Assembly: GCA_020634435.1 (NCBI GenBank) | Contig: JACKBS010000001.1 | Span: 1-58,051 of the forward strand | Origin: Ardenticatenaceae bacterium | GTDB lineage: Bacteria; Chloroflexota; Anaerolineae; Promineifilales; Promineifilaceae | DNA length: 58,051 nucleotides | Reading direction: 5' to 3' | Part shown: positions 43,001 through 51,383 of the stretch, one piece after another | Position numbering within the stretch: position 1 is the first letter of the stretch | How the letters are laid out: each line of letters begins with the position of its first letter | The notes under the pieces: model-generated | The model's input: only the letters and a program-made list of their open reading frames with translations | What the model was told of the DNA's origin: nothing | The model's database searches: none | Translations under genes and position numbers: made by a program

Positions 43001-44469
43001 AGTTCTGCAATATGTACCTGTTGTGCTGCCTGACCCATTAATATGTGCTGAACTATTCGAATAATTTCTAAATTTACAGGAACTGCCGCCAAACAACTTG
43101 CAAGTTCTCGAGCTGGATCAGAGAGGATTTTCCAAAAATGATTAAATATTTTCTCGGCCTGCTTTGGTGTTGATCTAATCTGTGGCTTTATAAGGCTATT
43201 AAAACCTTGTTGAATATCTAATTGATCATCTTTATCAACTTCGTCCTCTGAGTCAACTTCCGGCAAAAAAATGTAACCAAATGTTCGTGAATTAACGCGC
43301 CCAGCAACTAAATTTGCCCAATGACCTAGCGAAAACGGCTCTAAGGTTATAATCGGTATTGGATCAGTTAAAAATTCACTTTCACTCTCGTCATCAAATT
43401 CCAATTCATTCGGATCCCAATACCAAGGCCATTCAGCAATCCGCAGTTTGCCGTTCGGGACACAAGGATGATTGCTGTTAAGAATTACATCCAGTTCATT
43501 TACCAATGGCGTTTGTTCCCACATACTCCGCGGTAACATATGAAGTAATGTAACAGGCCCATATTTAGCCCATTGGTCGATTAGTTTGGGCACTTCCCCG
43601 GTATACCAAGCATGACTACTTGTGTCTGATATAACCAAAATTATACGTTCACCTCGCAGGTCTACCAGTTCCATCGGGTCGCAAGCTCGACCTTTACCAG
43701 AATCAGCTGCTGTCGCAACATGAATTTGGAGTGAGGTATGCTCTGGCTCTGAGGGTGAAGTTTCCAAACCATAGAGCATCACCTTCCGAAATGCACCCAT
43801 TTGTTCCAACATGCTTACAAATTCATTAATCGTGCGATTCCACATTGCCATTGAAGGTGCTTCATCTATTACAAGGGCAATATCAAGCCAACGCCTTTTT
43901 TGAGAACGAAGAACAATGGTCGGAGTGTTTGTTTCAGCTGACTTTTCAGCTGATTGGAGCTCATCGATTTCACTTTTCGTAGGTGAAGCTACTGTTCGTT
44001 TAAGGGGGCGTAAACTTCTCGCCAGATCTAATTTTTGTGGAAGGGCAGATGAAGTTGGAACAAAAATTGGCAATCCTCTTTCATCGGTATTTTCTCTGGA
44101 AGGCAGGTGAAGCTGTGCTGGGCGCTCTACAGTTTCAGGTGCAGTGACTACCTGATTGGTATCTCGAAAGGTCTCATTGCTTTCACGGATCTCTCTTTTT
44201 TCCGTTTCGTCTAAGCTTAGGTTTTCTGAGGCTTTGAGATTGCTCAAAGAATTTTCTGATTCATTTTTTGGTTCTTCAGAAGACAATTTCTGCTTCTCTT
44301 TACCCCCTTGGATGTTTTCACCATCTTGATTGGCGTCCCAAATTTGAGATGCCAGCCAAATGACGTCAGCCACCTCTTCAACATCCACTGGTCGCCCATT
44401 AACCTTGGCAACAGTGTGCTTCCCGTCAAGACCCAGAAAAGATTCCTTTGAATCTTTATTTAATGGCAT
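36952..44469 (-). CDS. giant conflict protein: SAV_2336/vWA - pseudocaspase - beta-solenoid - NB-ARC - TPR - caspase
   Basis: 2505 residues. Order: an N-terminal SAV_2336-like segment (VEEVADVIWLASQIWD; LDLARSLRPLKR) and vWA-like domain (RRWLDIALVIDEAPSMAMW, about residue 190). A first caspase-like domain follows (YALIIGVHDN, about 640), in which the His motif has become VVFGGPGY while ALDCSFAS keeps Cys. Next is a bactofilin-like beta-solenoid (about 1030-1130: MHIEGNLQVNAPLFVKRDLH). An NB-ARC ATPase has P-loop CLTGDGGTGKTIV (about 1195). About ten 42-residue TPRs of kinesin-light-chain type run from about 1590 to 2000 (ALNNLGAIYIELGQYQKAL). A second, complete caspase follows (IYYSGHGMV about 2126; ILDCCHAAGM about 2176). 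A GDKVGGDKVGGDK repeat ends the readable part. It overlaps the MoxR gene stop (TAATG). The protein combines sensor, switch and protease in one chain; likely role is suicide-type defence. The C-terminus is frameshifted. Confidence 0.85.
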   Translation of the reverse strand: MPLNKDSKESFLGLDGKHTVAKVNGRPVDVEEVADVIWLASQIWDANQDGENIQGGKEKQKLSSEEPKNESENSLSNLKASENLSLDETEKREIRESNETFRDTNQVVTAPETVERPAQLHLPSRENTDERGLPIFVPTSSALPQKLDLARSLRPLKRTVASPTKSEIDELQSAEKSAETNTPTIVLRSQKRRWLDIALVIDEAPSMAMWNRTINEFVSMLEQMGAFRKVMLYGLETSPSEPEHTSLQIHVATAADSGKGRACDPMELVDLRGERIILVISDTSSHAWYTGEVPKLIDQWAKYGPVTLLHMLPRSMWEQTPLVNELDVILNSNHPCVPNGKLRIAEWPWYWDPNELEFDDESESEFLTDPIPIITLEPFSLGHWANLVAGRVNSRTFGYIFLPEVDSEDEVDKDDQLDIQQGFNSLIKPQIRSTPKQAEKIFNHFWKILSDPARELASCLAAVPVNLEIIRIVQHILMGQAAQQVHIAELMYSGVFCQVTSIDSEKSAEEIIYDFYGGGEVRRWWRKTTLSATRIDVFHKITEYIDATVGHGKGFKALLYNQELNSDTQLTPLEMAFAEIAPEHLRDLGGSYVDWAKQLETTLWKDINIDGSYKTSTLSIAPNGKVQEYKVTKKEKRFLFDGYALIIGVHDNQIEQFRSDGVEHQNKLLYEILVDPEICGYAPERVRFLTGAQATRANIIDAFVWLNKRLRNNRGATGLVVFGGPGYSPEANEFCLVPYDADLNNLAKTMIYPKDIVGFISETSINQVAIALDCSFASEFGEQIQKLLDSRSKELNYAIWCSSDGFLRTFSDYLLSSLYGSGRTEDSSYLFSDNIWAYISDQASQNSVSREPRPAAYRKGNFPVALVGSLSSSQDKPVSINHRIAFSKKRIEVIIVAAAGKEYSLLLGISNLGFMPWRSGCYLELLDDSGLVEQTIDSISRIELPVLNPSESVQISIPISISSMSIVGHFEQLWIAKTEVGEQFALSEPLEISFRVCIGEASPNYSHCIWSTNPFEEIEEETTVSLGDIFIKVAGDGAYAEKVHGLGNYIVSSPTLIDRNMHIEGNLQVNAPLFVKRDLHVEGDIFGTTGFFVGRDCHVEGTIYNNNSAVGRNLYVEKGIKTFRHYTDVNQELAERQLASIPVDDIPDSHTLPPMSRLPVSLPNRTISRRMVLKNIAEWVANSERGSEFPSPIICLTGDGGTGKTIVAIEFADRYGQYFSGGVFWLNFSSPDSIPFELIRCGGQEGLAIPDFEFLEYDEQLKRVQEEWSSKIPRLLIADDCNDPALVEQWLPRSGGCLVLITTRNANLPEQLAIPHIEILNLSVAEGKELILMHVPHMMNAEAQLVSQALSGHPLALVLAGKYLSLVYEHVSATQYIENFQALSKETTSETNFQQTHQLTVLRISWELLNTSETRYEQAKLTLLHATHFSPKADIPLDFLHKSISKSQLSSFTFDNMVEALHILKQLGMLTALDEQAGSVNFRPLVISFVLQQEGVVQTAFNAVVDAIVSEVQERQLVEGAKFTQVRPWREHLQHITDQALSRADNHAFVLVDIYVEYLILEGIYSAALPYALKEWDLKQSFTNALGTEAEVSLQRLSRLYHLLGELEKAEQYYENTYIVTRDVYGPRHQYTAQALNNLGAIYIELGQYQKALPLHQQALEIRQKELGENHADTAESLGNLANTYRALGRYDNALPLYERALQVRLDTVGEHHPGTANALHNLATLFEITAQYDRALTLNQQALEIREDVLGRDHLETATSLNSIASIYEALGHYGEAQSLYERVLEIREKLLGIEHPQTASAVNNLGEILFAKGDLTVSRSYFEQALRIREKVLSAEHPDVAQSLNNIGALLSSQEDYEGARPYFEKALIINRKVYGEEHLDVAQNLNNLGVLLRNLQDFDAAQAHYEQALAIRLKLLGEMHPETAECLNNLGVLLQDKGDFYKAEEYYKEAVAIYEKVYGKNHPDIASILNNLSRIYEERKDFNNAIDYLEQALGIQQQVMGREHPDTIQSRNRLLALKSIYAESGTKNTFVPLSDDKHLFSHGYAVIIGVDENNISRLALPTVAKDIQAVHDVLVHPERCAYKPDNVKFLKGADSTKAEILEALFWLQEKVKEDAEATAVIYYSGHGMVDKATNTYYLIPYNISSMSRVRLDAIKAEELTAQISDIKAKRMLAILDCCHAAGMDVKDVELDGPEVDAAPFPLDLPETKDIPDLDIEPGGKAVSDLIDGEGRAILNSSTGSQSSYIRTDGAMSLFTYHLIEALTGHAPHPDDATVVYVTDVMSWVTHKVKQSAKEQNRDQTPVMRTSGVFPVAQLIGGQGVAKGIGAMPPDPLAPLPSINVEVGSGAAAVGDNNTVIGERGVNAQGNVGGSIVTGDSNTIQTTTYQGPVDQSTTTFNQGGQTVEGNQINAGGNVNVEHMGDTIHGDKVGGDKVGGDKISVGNISGSSGIAIGRGASATVNQGISGSELTQLFAPVVAASRTSKPNGRSPSQSAQRRSWQRGRC

Positions 44470-45500
44470 TATCGACGTACTCTGCTGATCGATTTTAAGA
44501 CGATATCCACGATCATTTTTTCATCTTCAGGCGAAAGTTTCCCGACAGTTTCGCTGGCATTGTTGGCAAACACCAGTTCTTTAGCAAGATATATTGCATT
44601 CATAAGTTGATCTGTCGCCACCAATCCTCCTTTGTTTCGTTCATCTAGTACATGGAAGATAAAATTATCAAGCGACGGTGTATTGTTTCCAAAATGTGCC
44701 GCAACTATCTGTTCCAACTTTTCTTGATTTGGTCGCTTCATATCAAGCCTTAAACAACGCCGTAAGAACGGAGCCGGCAGCTCTCTTTCCCCGTTGCTAG
44801 TCATGATCACAATGGGAAACAGTTTACACTGGACGCGCCCTCTCTCAATTTTTACTGTATCCTCTATACTCGAAGAATGATGCTTACGAATGTGAAAAGT
44901 CGAGTTTTCTTTCTCATCATCGCTATTTCCTAATCGACTCAATTCTGGGATTTCAAACTCGCCCTCTTCGAAGATATAAAGCAAATCGTTAGGCAAATCG
45001 ATATCACTTTTATCAATTTCATCTAAGAGCAGCACACGAGGCATCTCTTGGCTATCAGCTAAAGCTGTACCTAAAGGACCAAGCGTCAGATATTTTTCAA
45101 TGGGCGGCTTTTTTACCTCCTCGTTTCTACCAATCAGGTTAGCATCTTGTAATCTGCCAATGGCATCATATCTGTAAAGCGCATCTTTCAAAATAGAACG
45201 AGAAGTAATAGGCCAGGTCAATACCTTACCTAATCCTAATTTCTCAGCGATTGAGTAGGCCAAGCTGGATTTTCCAGTTCCAGGATCTCCTGTTACAAGA
45301 AGTGGTCTACGCAGATAAATAGCTGTATTTACTACTTCTAATTCCTCCTGGCCAATTTGAAACTCATAAGCAGTTCGTCGGGTTGTTACCTCAAAATTTC
45401 GCCATGATGGTGGCCCTTTTTCAATAACTGCTTTCAATTGCTTCTGTGGTTCATTATTTCCGTATATAAACCAGTTTTTTGAGTTATTTGAGTCAGTCAT
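44469..45500 (-). CDS. MoxR-type AAA+ ATPase of a vWA/MoxR conflict system
   Basis: 343 residues. AAA+ motifs: Walker A LVTGDPGTGKSSLAYS (about residues 69-84), Walker B RVLLLDEIDKSD, sensor 1 IVIMTSNGERELP, and an arginine finger in PFLRRCLRLD. An N-terminal 45-residue extension contains WRNFEVTTRRTAYEFQ. MoxR proteins act as chaperone-like motors on vWA partners; here the partner is clearly the downstream giant, whose ATG overlaps this stop by one base. It is preceded by the VMAP-like gene after 42 bases, giving the ternary arrangement VMAP, MoxR, vWA. Confidence 0.88.
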   Translation of the reverse strand: MTDSNNSKNWFIYGNNEPQKQLKAVIEKGPPSWRNFEVTTRRTAYEFQIGQEELEVVNTAIYLRRPLLVTGDPGTGKSSLAYSIAEKLGLGKVLTWPITSRSILKDALYRYDAIGRLQDANLIGRNEEVKKPPIEKYLTLGPLGTALADSQEMPRVLLLDEIDKSDIDLPNDLLYIFEEGEFEIPELSRLGNSDDEKENSTFHIRKHHSSSIEDTVKIERGRVQCKLFPIVIMTSNGERELPAPFLRRCLRLDMKRPNQEKLEQIVAAHFGNNTPSLDNFIFHVLDERNKGGLVATDQLMNAIYLAKELVFANNASETVGKLSPEDEKMIVDIVLKSISRVRR

Positions 45501-45542
45501 TTTTACTTCTCCGAGAAAGGGTTTTTCTTATTTGGTGAGCTA

Positions 45543-46985
45543 TCAAGGAAGCATACGCTCAGGATCATCGTAAATACAGAACAAGTTGTTTTTGTCGAAA
45601 TTATGCTCGCTTGCCATGAGATATTCGATCTGAAAATCTCGAAGTTTTTCTAATAAAAATTCACCTTTAATACAAAAATGATCGTTTTTGAAATCAAGCA
45701 AATTTAATGGCTTTAGCGAAACACCAGGCCAAAACATTATGGGGATTCCAGACTGAATATGCAGTTGAAGCAGTGCATCCAAGTAGGTGTCGGGGTATGC
45801 TTCACATCCAGTACAACAAACCTCCATTTGATTTTTTAGCGTAATTTTTAAATTCGCGAGTGAATTTCCTGAATTTAAGTCACTACGTTCGATAGGGTGA
45901 AATAAGTCAGCTACCAAACCTTCGCCGCTTTTAAATTTTTCCCATCTTTTTTGCCAATTCTTAAATGGGCGTAATTGTCTTTTTGTGGCGATCGTCTGCT
46001 TCTGCATCTTTGCGATTTTTTGTCGATCAGCAAATCTCCGTACCACTCGATGTTCAACAATAAGGCTTTCTTCCTTCTCATCAGCGAACTCAATGTTTAT
46101 ATTCATGAGGTCAGTAGGCAAAAACAATTCGACTAAGGCATTCGTTTCAATTCGATCGTCTATATCTAAAGGAAGATCTGACAAAGTGGTCCGTATTTTG
46201 TCGTGACGGATGTCATTTTTATCCTCTCGGCTCCAACTATAAAATTCAGCATCGATGGAATTGTTTTCTGTATCTAAAACTGTAATTTTTACTTGCACAA
46301 CCTCAATATATTCATCTTCATATTCTTGTAGGTCTTCATTGATTGCTTCGGCGTCCAGTCCAACATCTTCTACGCTAAACTCCCATGCATTAGCTTTTAT
46401 TGAATCCTTAATCCAGCTTTCAACTTCCAAATAATTTGAAGATTTCCGACCAACGACACTCGCGAAGACACATACTCCATATCCTTCTATTTCCCATTTG
46501 TTTTTTTCTGCAAGAAATAGAAGTGCTTTGACCATATCCCTTTTTGAAAATTTAGGCAGCACAAATCGCATATCTTGAATACACGCCTTAAAGATTTTGC
46601 CTAAAGTGTTTTCATCAAACCGTGTATCATCTATAAGTTCAGCCAGCTTGGTAAACGAATAATTACTGAACAAGTCCTTTCTAATTTGCGCAACTCTTTG
46701 CGCAGAGATTCTCGGGTGCAAGTAATCGATAGCGTTAGCTAATAATATTTCTAGTGGCCATTCACCTGTATTAAAACGCTCATTATTTTTATTTACGTAA
46801 TCAAACAGTATTCTCAGCAAATTTGCGCCGCTTGCTGACCCAAGGGGAAATTTCGAAACGTAAGCTGGATCCATGCCAACAGTGAGCGATTGTAATAAAG
46901 TCATATCCTCTCCTGCTGAAAAGGACTCTATGAAGAAATTAACAATTTCACGCAACTCCTCAACAGCTAGTTTTATTTCACTCAT
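45543..46985 (-). CDS. EAD-like plus VMAP-like protein of the vWA/MoxR system
   Basis: 480 residues. The N-terminal 90 residues look like an effector-associated domain (LPLGSASGANLL-type core; PLEILLANAIDYLHPRISAQ). They share a pattern with the N-terminus of the neighbouring trypsin-like protein (PLQLWLTNAVQLLRATHR). The rest has the spacing of VMAP-type proteins: a middle beta region (EVVQVKITVLDTENN; FYSWSREDKNDIRHD), MNINIEFADEKEESLIVEHR, and a C-terminal domain with IPIMFWPGVSLKPLN and a final FCIYDDPERMLP. A Cys pair, CCTGCEAYPD, is notable. In the published conflict systems VMAP is the third core part with vWA and MoxR and links them to effectors. The call rests on gene order and on the weak domain pattern. 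Confidence 0.65.
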   Translation of the reverse strand: MSEIKLAVEELREIVNFFIESFSAGEDMTLLQSLTVGMDPAYVSKFPLGSASGANLLRILFDYVNKNNERFNTGEWPLEILLANAIDYLHPRISAQRVAQIRKDLFSNYSFTKLAELIDDTRFDENTLGKIFKACIQDMRFVLPKFSKRDMVKALLFLAEKNKWEIEGYGVCVFASVVGRKSSNYLEVESWIKDSIKANAWEFSVEDVGLDAEAINEDLQEYEDEYIEVVQVKITVLDTENNSIDAEFYSWSREDKNDIRHDKIRTTLSDLPLDIDDRIETNALVELFLPTDLMNINIEFADEKEESLIVEHRVVRRFADRQKIAKMQKQTIATKRQLRPFKNWQKRWEKFKSGEGLVADLFHPIERSDLNSGNSLANLKITLKNQMEVCCTGCEAYPDTYLDALLQLHIQSGIPIMFWPGVSLKPLNLLDFKNDHFCIKGEFLLEKLRDFQIEYLMASEHNFDKNNLFCIYDDPERMLP

Positions 46986-47141
46986 TGAATAGACCCAAAA
47001 ATATGATGTCGTTTAACATGCCTGTTTATGAAACAATGGGGAATTTCGTAAAAGCGAGTAATGCGATTCCCCTAGCTTTTACCTCAGTAGCCCACAGAGA
47101 AATTATTCTTCGTTTTTCATATACTTTCTCTGGTTTGTAAA

Positions 47142-48320
47142 TTAAATCAGCCTTGCATTAATTTCTTGCCATAAAGCTTCATGATTTTGCCTTAAATCGT
47201 CAATTATTCGGTCAATGCGTGTGCCTCGATTTTCCCAGGCACTTTCTTTACCTTGAAAGATAACATTCCTTTCATAAAACTTTTTCCAACGACGATGCAA
47301 TGCGATAACTTGCCAATCATCATTGCATACAGGGGAACCTGAGGAGCCACCTTCAGTATCTGTAAAATAACTCAATTCCGTGTCAGTAATTTGATGAATT
47401 TGATTATTACGAACCCCTAACATTTTTGGCCGCCCGCCCGGGTGTTGAATGATATTGACAGGCGGCTTATCAACTGTGCCCCTATTCAAAATTTGCTCGA
47501 CATTTTGCAGTGCGAGTGGCGCCAGAATTAGAGATTTTCGGTCTGAAATGGGTTCCGTTAATTTGATAACGGCGTAATCCAATGCTGGCTCATGATAACT
47601 GGAGCCCCAAGCACATAATTCTGCAGCCTCTACCAATTGGCCAACAAGACCTGGCGCATCATAATCAAAAGAAATTTCCATTGAAGTCGCTTGTAAACGG
47701 AGGTCAGCTTCTGATGCGGCATTTTCACCTGACGAGCGTGCATTGATAACATGATGGTTTGTCATCAAATATTGCTGGCCAATTAACCACCCAGTTCCAT
47801 AATATTTGTTGCCCGTTGGATATCCTTCTTCATGTCGTTTGACGGTTAAGCGGGCAACGCTAAGTCCAGTGGCTAAGGCACCTGCAAGCCAACCATAAGA
47901 GAGCATATCGTCTTTGTGAACAATACGTTCCTCTTCATCATAACCAACAGGATCACCAGGCTGTCCCTTATCTTCAGCAATTAATTTTTGACTTTGAGCC
48001 GCTACAACTTCGAGGATTTGCTGAAAATATGAGGTTTGTGGCCTGTGTGTCGCTCGCAATAACTGAACAGCATTAGTTAACCAGAGTTGCAGGGGGACTT
48101 CATACCCAAGGAGGAATGGTATTGTATTAATGGTATTCAAATCAGATTTTATTTTATTGAGAGCATTACCATTCGCAGGCAAGTGGGCTATGAAACTAGG
48201 AGTGATACCTTGAAGCAATTCGTTACGAGTTACTTCAAGTTGCTCAGGAGCAACACTAGCCTGAATTCCTGCGACTAGTTTATGCATAGTATCGAGATCA
48301 AGGTATTTTGAAAATTCCAT
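47142..48320 (-). CDS. EAD-like N-terminus fused to a trypsin-like serine protease
   Basis: 392 residues. Residues 1-110 match the effector-associated domain pattern (MHKLVAGIQASVAPEQLE; PLQLWLTNAVQLL). A trypsin/V8-type protease follows: GTGWLIGQQYLMTNHHVI (His), EPALDYAVIKLTEP (Asp), DTEGGSSGSPVCNDDW (Ser in G-x-S-G-S). All three residues of the triad are present, and there is no signal peptide, so it acts in the cytoplasm. It is an effector of the adjacent vWA/MoxR/VMAP set, recruited through EAD-EAD contact, by analogy with described systems. It is separated from the VMAP-like gene by 156 bp and probably starts the four-gene unit. Confidence 0.85.
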   Translation of the reverse strand: MEFSKYLDLDTMHKLVAGIQASVAPEQLEVTRNELLQGITPSFIAHLPANGNALNKIKSDLNTINTIPFLLGYEVPLQLWLTNAVQLLRATHRPQTSYFQQILEVVAAQSQKLIAEDKGQPGDPVGYDEEERIVHKDDMLSYGWLAGALATGLSVARLTVKRHEEGYPTGNKYYGTGWLIGQQYLMTNHHVINARSSGENAASEADLRLQATSMEISFDYDAPGLVGQLVEAAELCAWGSSYHEPALDYAVIKLTEPISDRKSLILAPLALQNVEQILNRGTVDKPPVNIIQHPGGRPKMLGVRNNQIHQITDTELSYFTDTEGGSSGSPVCNDDWQVIALHRRWKKFYERNVIFQGKESAWENRGTRIDRIIDDLRQNHEALWQEINARLI

Positions 48321-48897
48321 TTGTCTTCCTCTTTTGAGTCATAAGATGTCTAATCTTCCGATACACTGCATGCCATTAGAAGAAAATATTGGCAAGGGGA
48401 TGATTACCGTTTCCGAAAGAATGCTTGGCTATGTATAAATTTGAAGACGGCTTTTAGAGAGGGTAACGCCTCTATTATGCTTAAACGGGTATCTTCAGGA
48501 ATTAAGTTATTCGATTTTTGATTACAGATAAAATGCTTCTTGAGCTGGTACTATTGAATGACGTGACACTTTAACGATGTGCCAGAAAAAACAGGAAGAG
48601 GGGCTTTAAACTTATTAGCGATAATATTTGAATTTATCGCTCCTTCAACAAATCTATAGACAACCGGCCACACTCTGATTTTGACACGACTAGAATTATT
48701 ATTTGGTTAATCCTAAATTAATCCTCCTCGCACAACTATTAATTACAACAACTATACAATTCACTCTAATAATACACTAATATTTGACAGTGGTTGATAA
48801 TCAAAGAATAAATTTGTCTAGCATAACACCATGGATATTTACGGCTGTTGACAGTTGCATAATAATGAGTGGAGCTAAAGTGAACTTATTTATCAAG
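48321..48897. other. gene-less 577-bp AT-rich interval
   Basis: This lies upstream of the EAD-trypsin gene and downstream of the helicase gene; both are on the minus strand. I find no supported open frame, tRNA or clear terminator. It must contain the promoter of the conflict operon, but several AT-rich -10 candidates are equally good. Confidence 0.5.
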
Positions 48898-51354
48898 TTA
48901 TTCAAACCTCGATTCCGATTCACAAATCAGAACCTTTTTTCCATGATCAATACAATAACACATCCCTGCACCTTGCCAGCTTGAAATATGTTTGGACGCA
49001 TCATATCTGGATACTAGCCCCATCTGTGACAGGATCGAGTGCAACTGCTTTTTTACCGCTTTGTTAGGAATGTCATACACTTCCCCAGCTTTCATCGCTC
49101 GAATTTGAGCAGATGAGACATCTAACCGCAAGATTAATGATCCAGATTGAACCGTATTTAGAGAAGTCTGGGCTATTGGCTGACTTGGTTCTACTTTGTG
49201 TTTACTTGCCTCTGGTATCTGCTGAGAGGAACGGGGACTACTGAATTCTATTGGCTCATTTATTGAAACGGCCGTGTTTCCTACTACCATATCCCAAAGA
49301 ATCGGATTTTGCTCACGTGTCATTACTGAGCGGCACCACTGCTTATTTGCCAGCAAAATAAACTTTTCCCGCGCCCGTGAAATAGCCACATTCACAAGAC
49401 GCAAGCCCGTGTCGCCGACCAACAGCTGGCCAAGTTTGGTACGGCCAGGGCCATCAACCATATCAAAAATAACGGCATCTGCCTCACTTCCCTGGAATTG
49501 ATGAATCGTGCCTACCTCAACTTTTTGCTTAAGTTCCTGGTCCCGCAGTAGCTGCTTAATCATTCTATACTGAGCGCGATATGGTGTAATAATGGCTATT
49601 GAAGGCTGCATGCTATCCGCAAATTGAGACGCTATTTGTTGAGCAACGTTGACAGATAACTGGGCTGTTGTCTGGTTACCCCAACTCTTCTGAATTGGCT
49701 CGCAATACGTTTCATCTTGTTCCCGGCCTACGTCAATCAGCACAATACCACGGCCGTTTCCCGGTTGCGCCATATGTAGTGGCCTCAGTCGAGCTTCCTC
49801 TACATTGCTTTCAACATCGGTATACAGTTTGGCGATTGGTTGCCACACATCGGGCGCACAACGCCGCTGGCTGGTGATTCGTGCCAAGCGGTTATCGCCT
49901 ACCTCAATACGTCGCTTTTCACCCTCTCCGCTTGATAAATGGGCAAAATCGAAAACATCTCGCCCCATCCACAGCTCCACCTCTTGTGCAATATCCCTCT
50001 TGGCTTCAAAAATAGGTCCTAACTGACGTGGATCACCAGCTAACAAAAACCTTTTTCGGGCAAGTGAACTTAAGTAGAGGCAAATGGCCGACGGCACCAT
50101 CGTCACTTCGTCCACCAAAACTGTGTCCCACTGTTGTGCCGTTATGGGACTTTTCGAGGAGTATGCCTGGGCGGTTGTCGTGGCTACGATCTGGCAATTT
50201 GCAACATGTTCTAGTACAGAATTTTTTAGGCCCTCTTGCAGGTCCAAAAGTTCTGCGCGCAGGATAGCCTGCTCCTGCTCTGGGAATTCTCTTGCGGCTG
50301 CATCACGCAGTTCTTTCCCTTTCCGTGCAATTTGCTGGCTCACAGCCTCGTTTTCCTTTGACCCAAGCAAATGAGACTGCGACAAAATTTCTGTTTTTCG
50401 CGGATAGCCAAAGCGCAGAATGCGACGTTCTAGAAGGAGGTGTCGCTTTGGATGAGTTGCAAGCTGTTTGACAAATTGTAGAAAAGCAACATCCACAGCC
50501 AGGTTAGAAGGTGCTACCAACAGAATGCGCTCCTGGGGATTTCTCTCGATTAAACGCAGCATGAGTCGGGCCAGACCAAATGTTTTACCCGCGCCAGGTG
50601 GCCCCCATAAAAAGCGCGTCCACGGGGTCTTTAAACTGGCCAGCATTTCACCTACGACTGCGGAATTTGCATGGGACACAGGGAAAATGGCTTGCCGATC
50701 CGGTTCTAAAATCGAGCGACCCAAGGGTGGGATCTCCGTCAACTCCCCCAGGGATTCGGCCAATTGATGGAGTAAAAAAGCTCGATCAATCACTAGCCGG
50801 GCAGGCAGTTGAGCCATATGGAAGCGGCTAGATAGCGCCAAGTAGAGAAGGCCGTCATCGGCATCCTGACCCACAATACGGCCGTTTACCCACGCCCCTC
50901 CCTCCTTTGGCACAATTTCAACCGGCGCTTCATTAGGAACGAGAGCATCTCCTAGCTGCACCTGAACAGCATGAACGATACGCCGCTGCGACTTGCCAAT
51001 AGGGTTGATGGATTCAATCTCAAAATGAAGATTTCGCAGCTGGCTGGCATATTTCTTAATGACAGCACCGATTTGCTGCGTTTCAGTGTGCACCGGATTC
51101 TGTGCTGTTTGCAGCAAAGCGCGTCCTTGGGCGGTAAGACCCACAAAACGACTGTTTCTATCCTGCGAAAAAAAATAGCTGTACGCTGGCAATGCTGCCC
51201 AACCACTCAGGTTTGCCGCCAATTCTTCTGAGCCTTCCTGGGCTTTGGCCACCTGCCGCCAGCTCACCCGATCTTTTTGCCACTTTGTTTGCAGCATGCT
51301 GATCGTCTTAATTAACTGATAAATGTTGGCTGGAATGGTTTCCTTGTCCATCAC
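48898..51354 (-). CDS. superfamily 1 (Upf1/Dna2-like) helicase
   Basis: 818 residues. Residues 1-70 resemble a small winged-helix-like segment (WRQVAKAQEGSEELAANLSG). Helicase motifs: I WGPPGAGKTFGLARLML (about 252-268), Ia VAPSNLAVDVAF, II TVLVDEVTMVPSA (about 412), III LAGDPRQLGP, IV IITPYRAQYRMIKQLL, V VGTIHQFQGSEADAVIFDMV, and VI LVNVAISRAREKFILL. This is the AAA_11/AAA_12 layout of Upf1-like enzymes, which unwind DNA or RNA 5' to 3'. About 100 extra C-terminal residues (from LILRLDVSSAQIRAMKAGEV) are unassigned. It lies 29 bases downstream of a GIY-YIG gene, suggesting a two-gene nuclease-helicase unit, possibly in defence. The first codon is GTG with an ATG directly after it. Confidence 0.88.
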   Translation of the reverse strand: MMDKETIPANIYQLIKTISMLQTKWQKDRVSWRQVAKAQEGSEELAANLSGWAALPAYSYFFSQDRNSRFVGLTAQGRALLQTAQNPVHTETQQIGAVIKKYASQLRNLHFEIESINPIGKSQRRIVHAVQVQLGDALVPNEAPVEIVPKEGGAWVNGRIVGQDADDGLLYLALSSRFHMAQLPARLVIDRAFLLHQLAESLGELTEIPPLGRSILEPDRQAIFPVSHANSAVVGEMLASLKTPWTRFLWGPPGAGKTFGLARLMLRLIERNPQERILLVAPSNLAVDVAFLQFVKQLATHPKRHLLLERRILRFGYPRKTEILSQSHLLGSKENEAVSQQIARKGKELRDAAAREFPEQEQAILRAELLDLQEGLKNSVLEHVANCQIVATTTAQAYSSKSPITAQQWDTVLVDEVTMVPSAICLYLSSLARKRFLLAGDPRQLGPIFEAKRDIAQEVELWMGRDVFDFAHLSSGEGEKRRIEVGDNRLARITSQRRCAPDVWQPIAKLYTDVESNVEEARLRPLHMAQPGNGRGIVLIDVGREQDETYCEPIQKSWGNQTTAQLSVNVAQQIASQFADSMQPSIAIITPYRAQYRMIKQLLRDQELKQKVEVGTIHQFQGSEADAVIFDMVDGPGRTKLGQLLVGDTGLRLVNVAISRAREKFILLANKQWCRSVMTREQNPILWDMVVGNTAVSINEPIEFSSPRSSQQIPEASKHKVEPSQPIAQTSLNTVQSGSLILRLDVSSAQIRAMKAGEVYDIPNKAVKKQLHSILSQMGLVSRYDASKHISSWQGAGMCYCIDHGKKVLICESESRFE

Positions 51355-51383
51355 GTCATTAAAAAATAACTACGCCTCTACAC

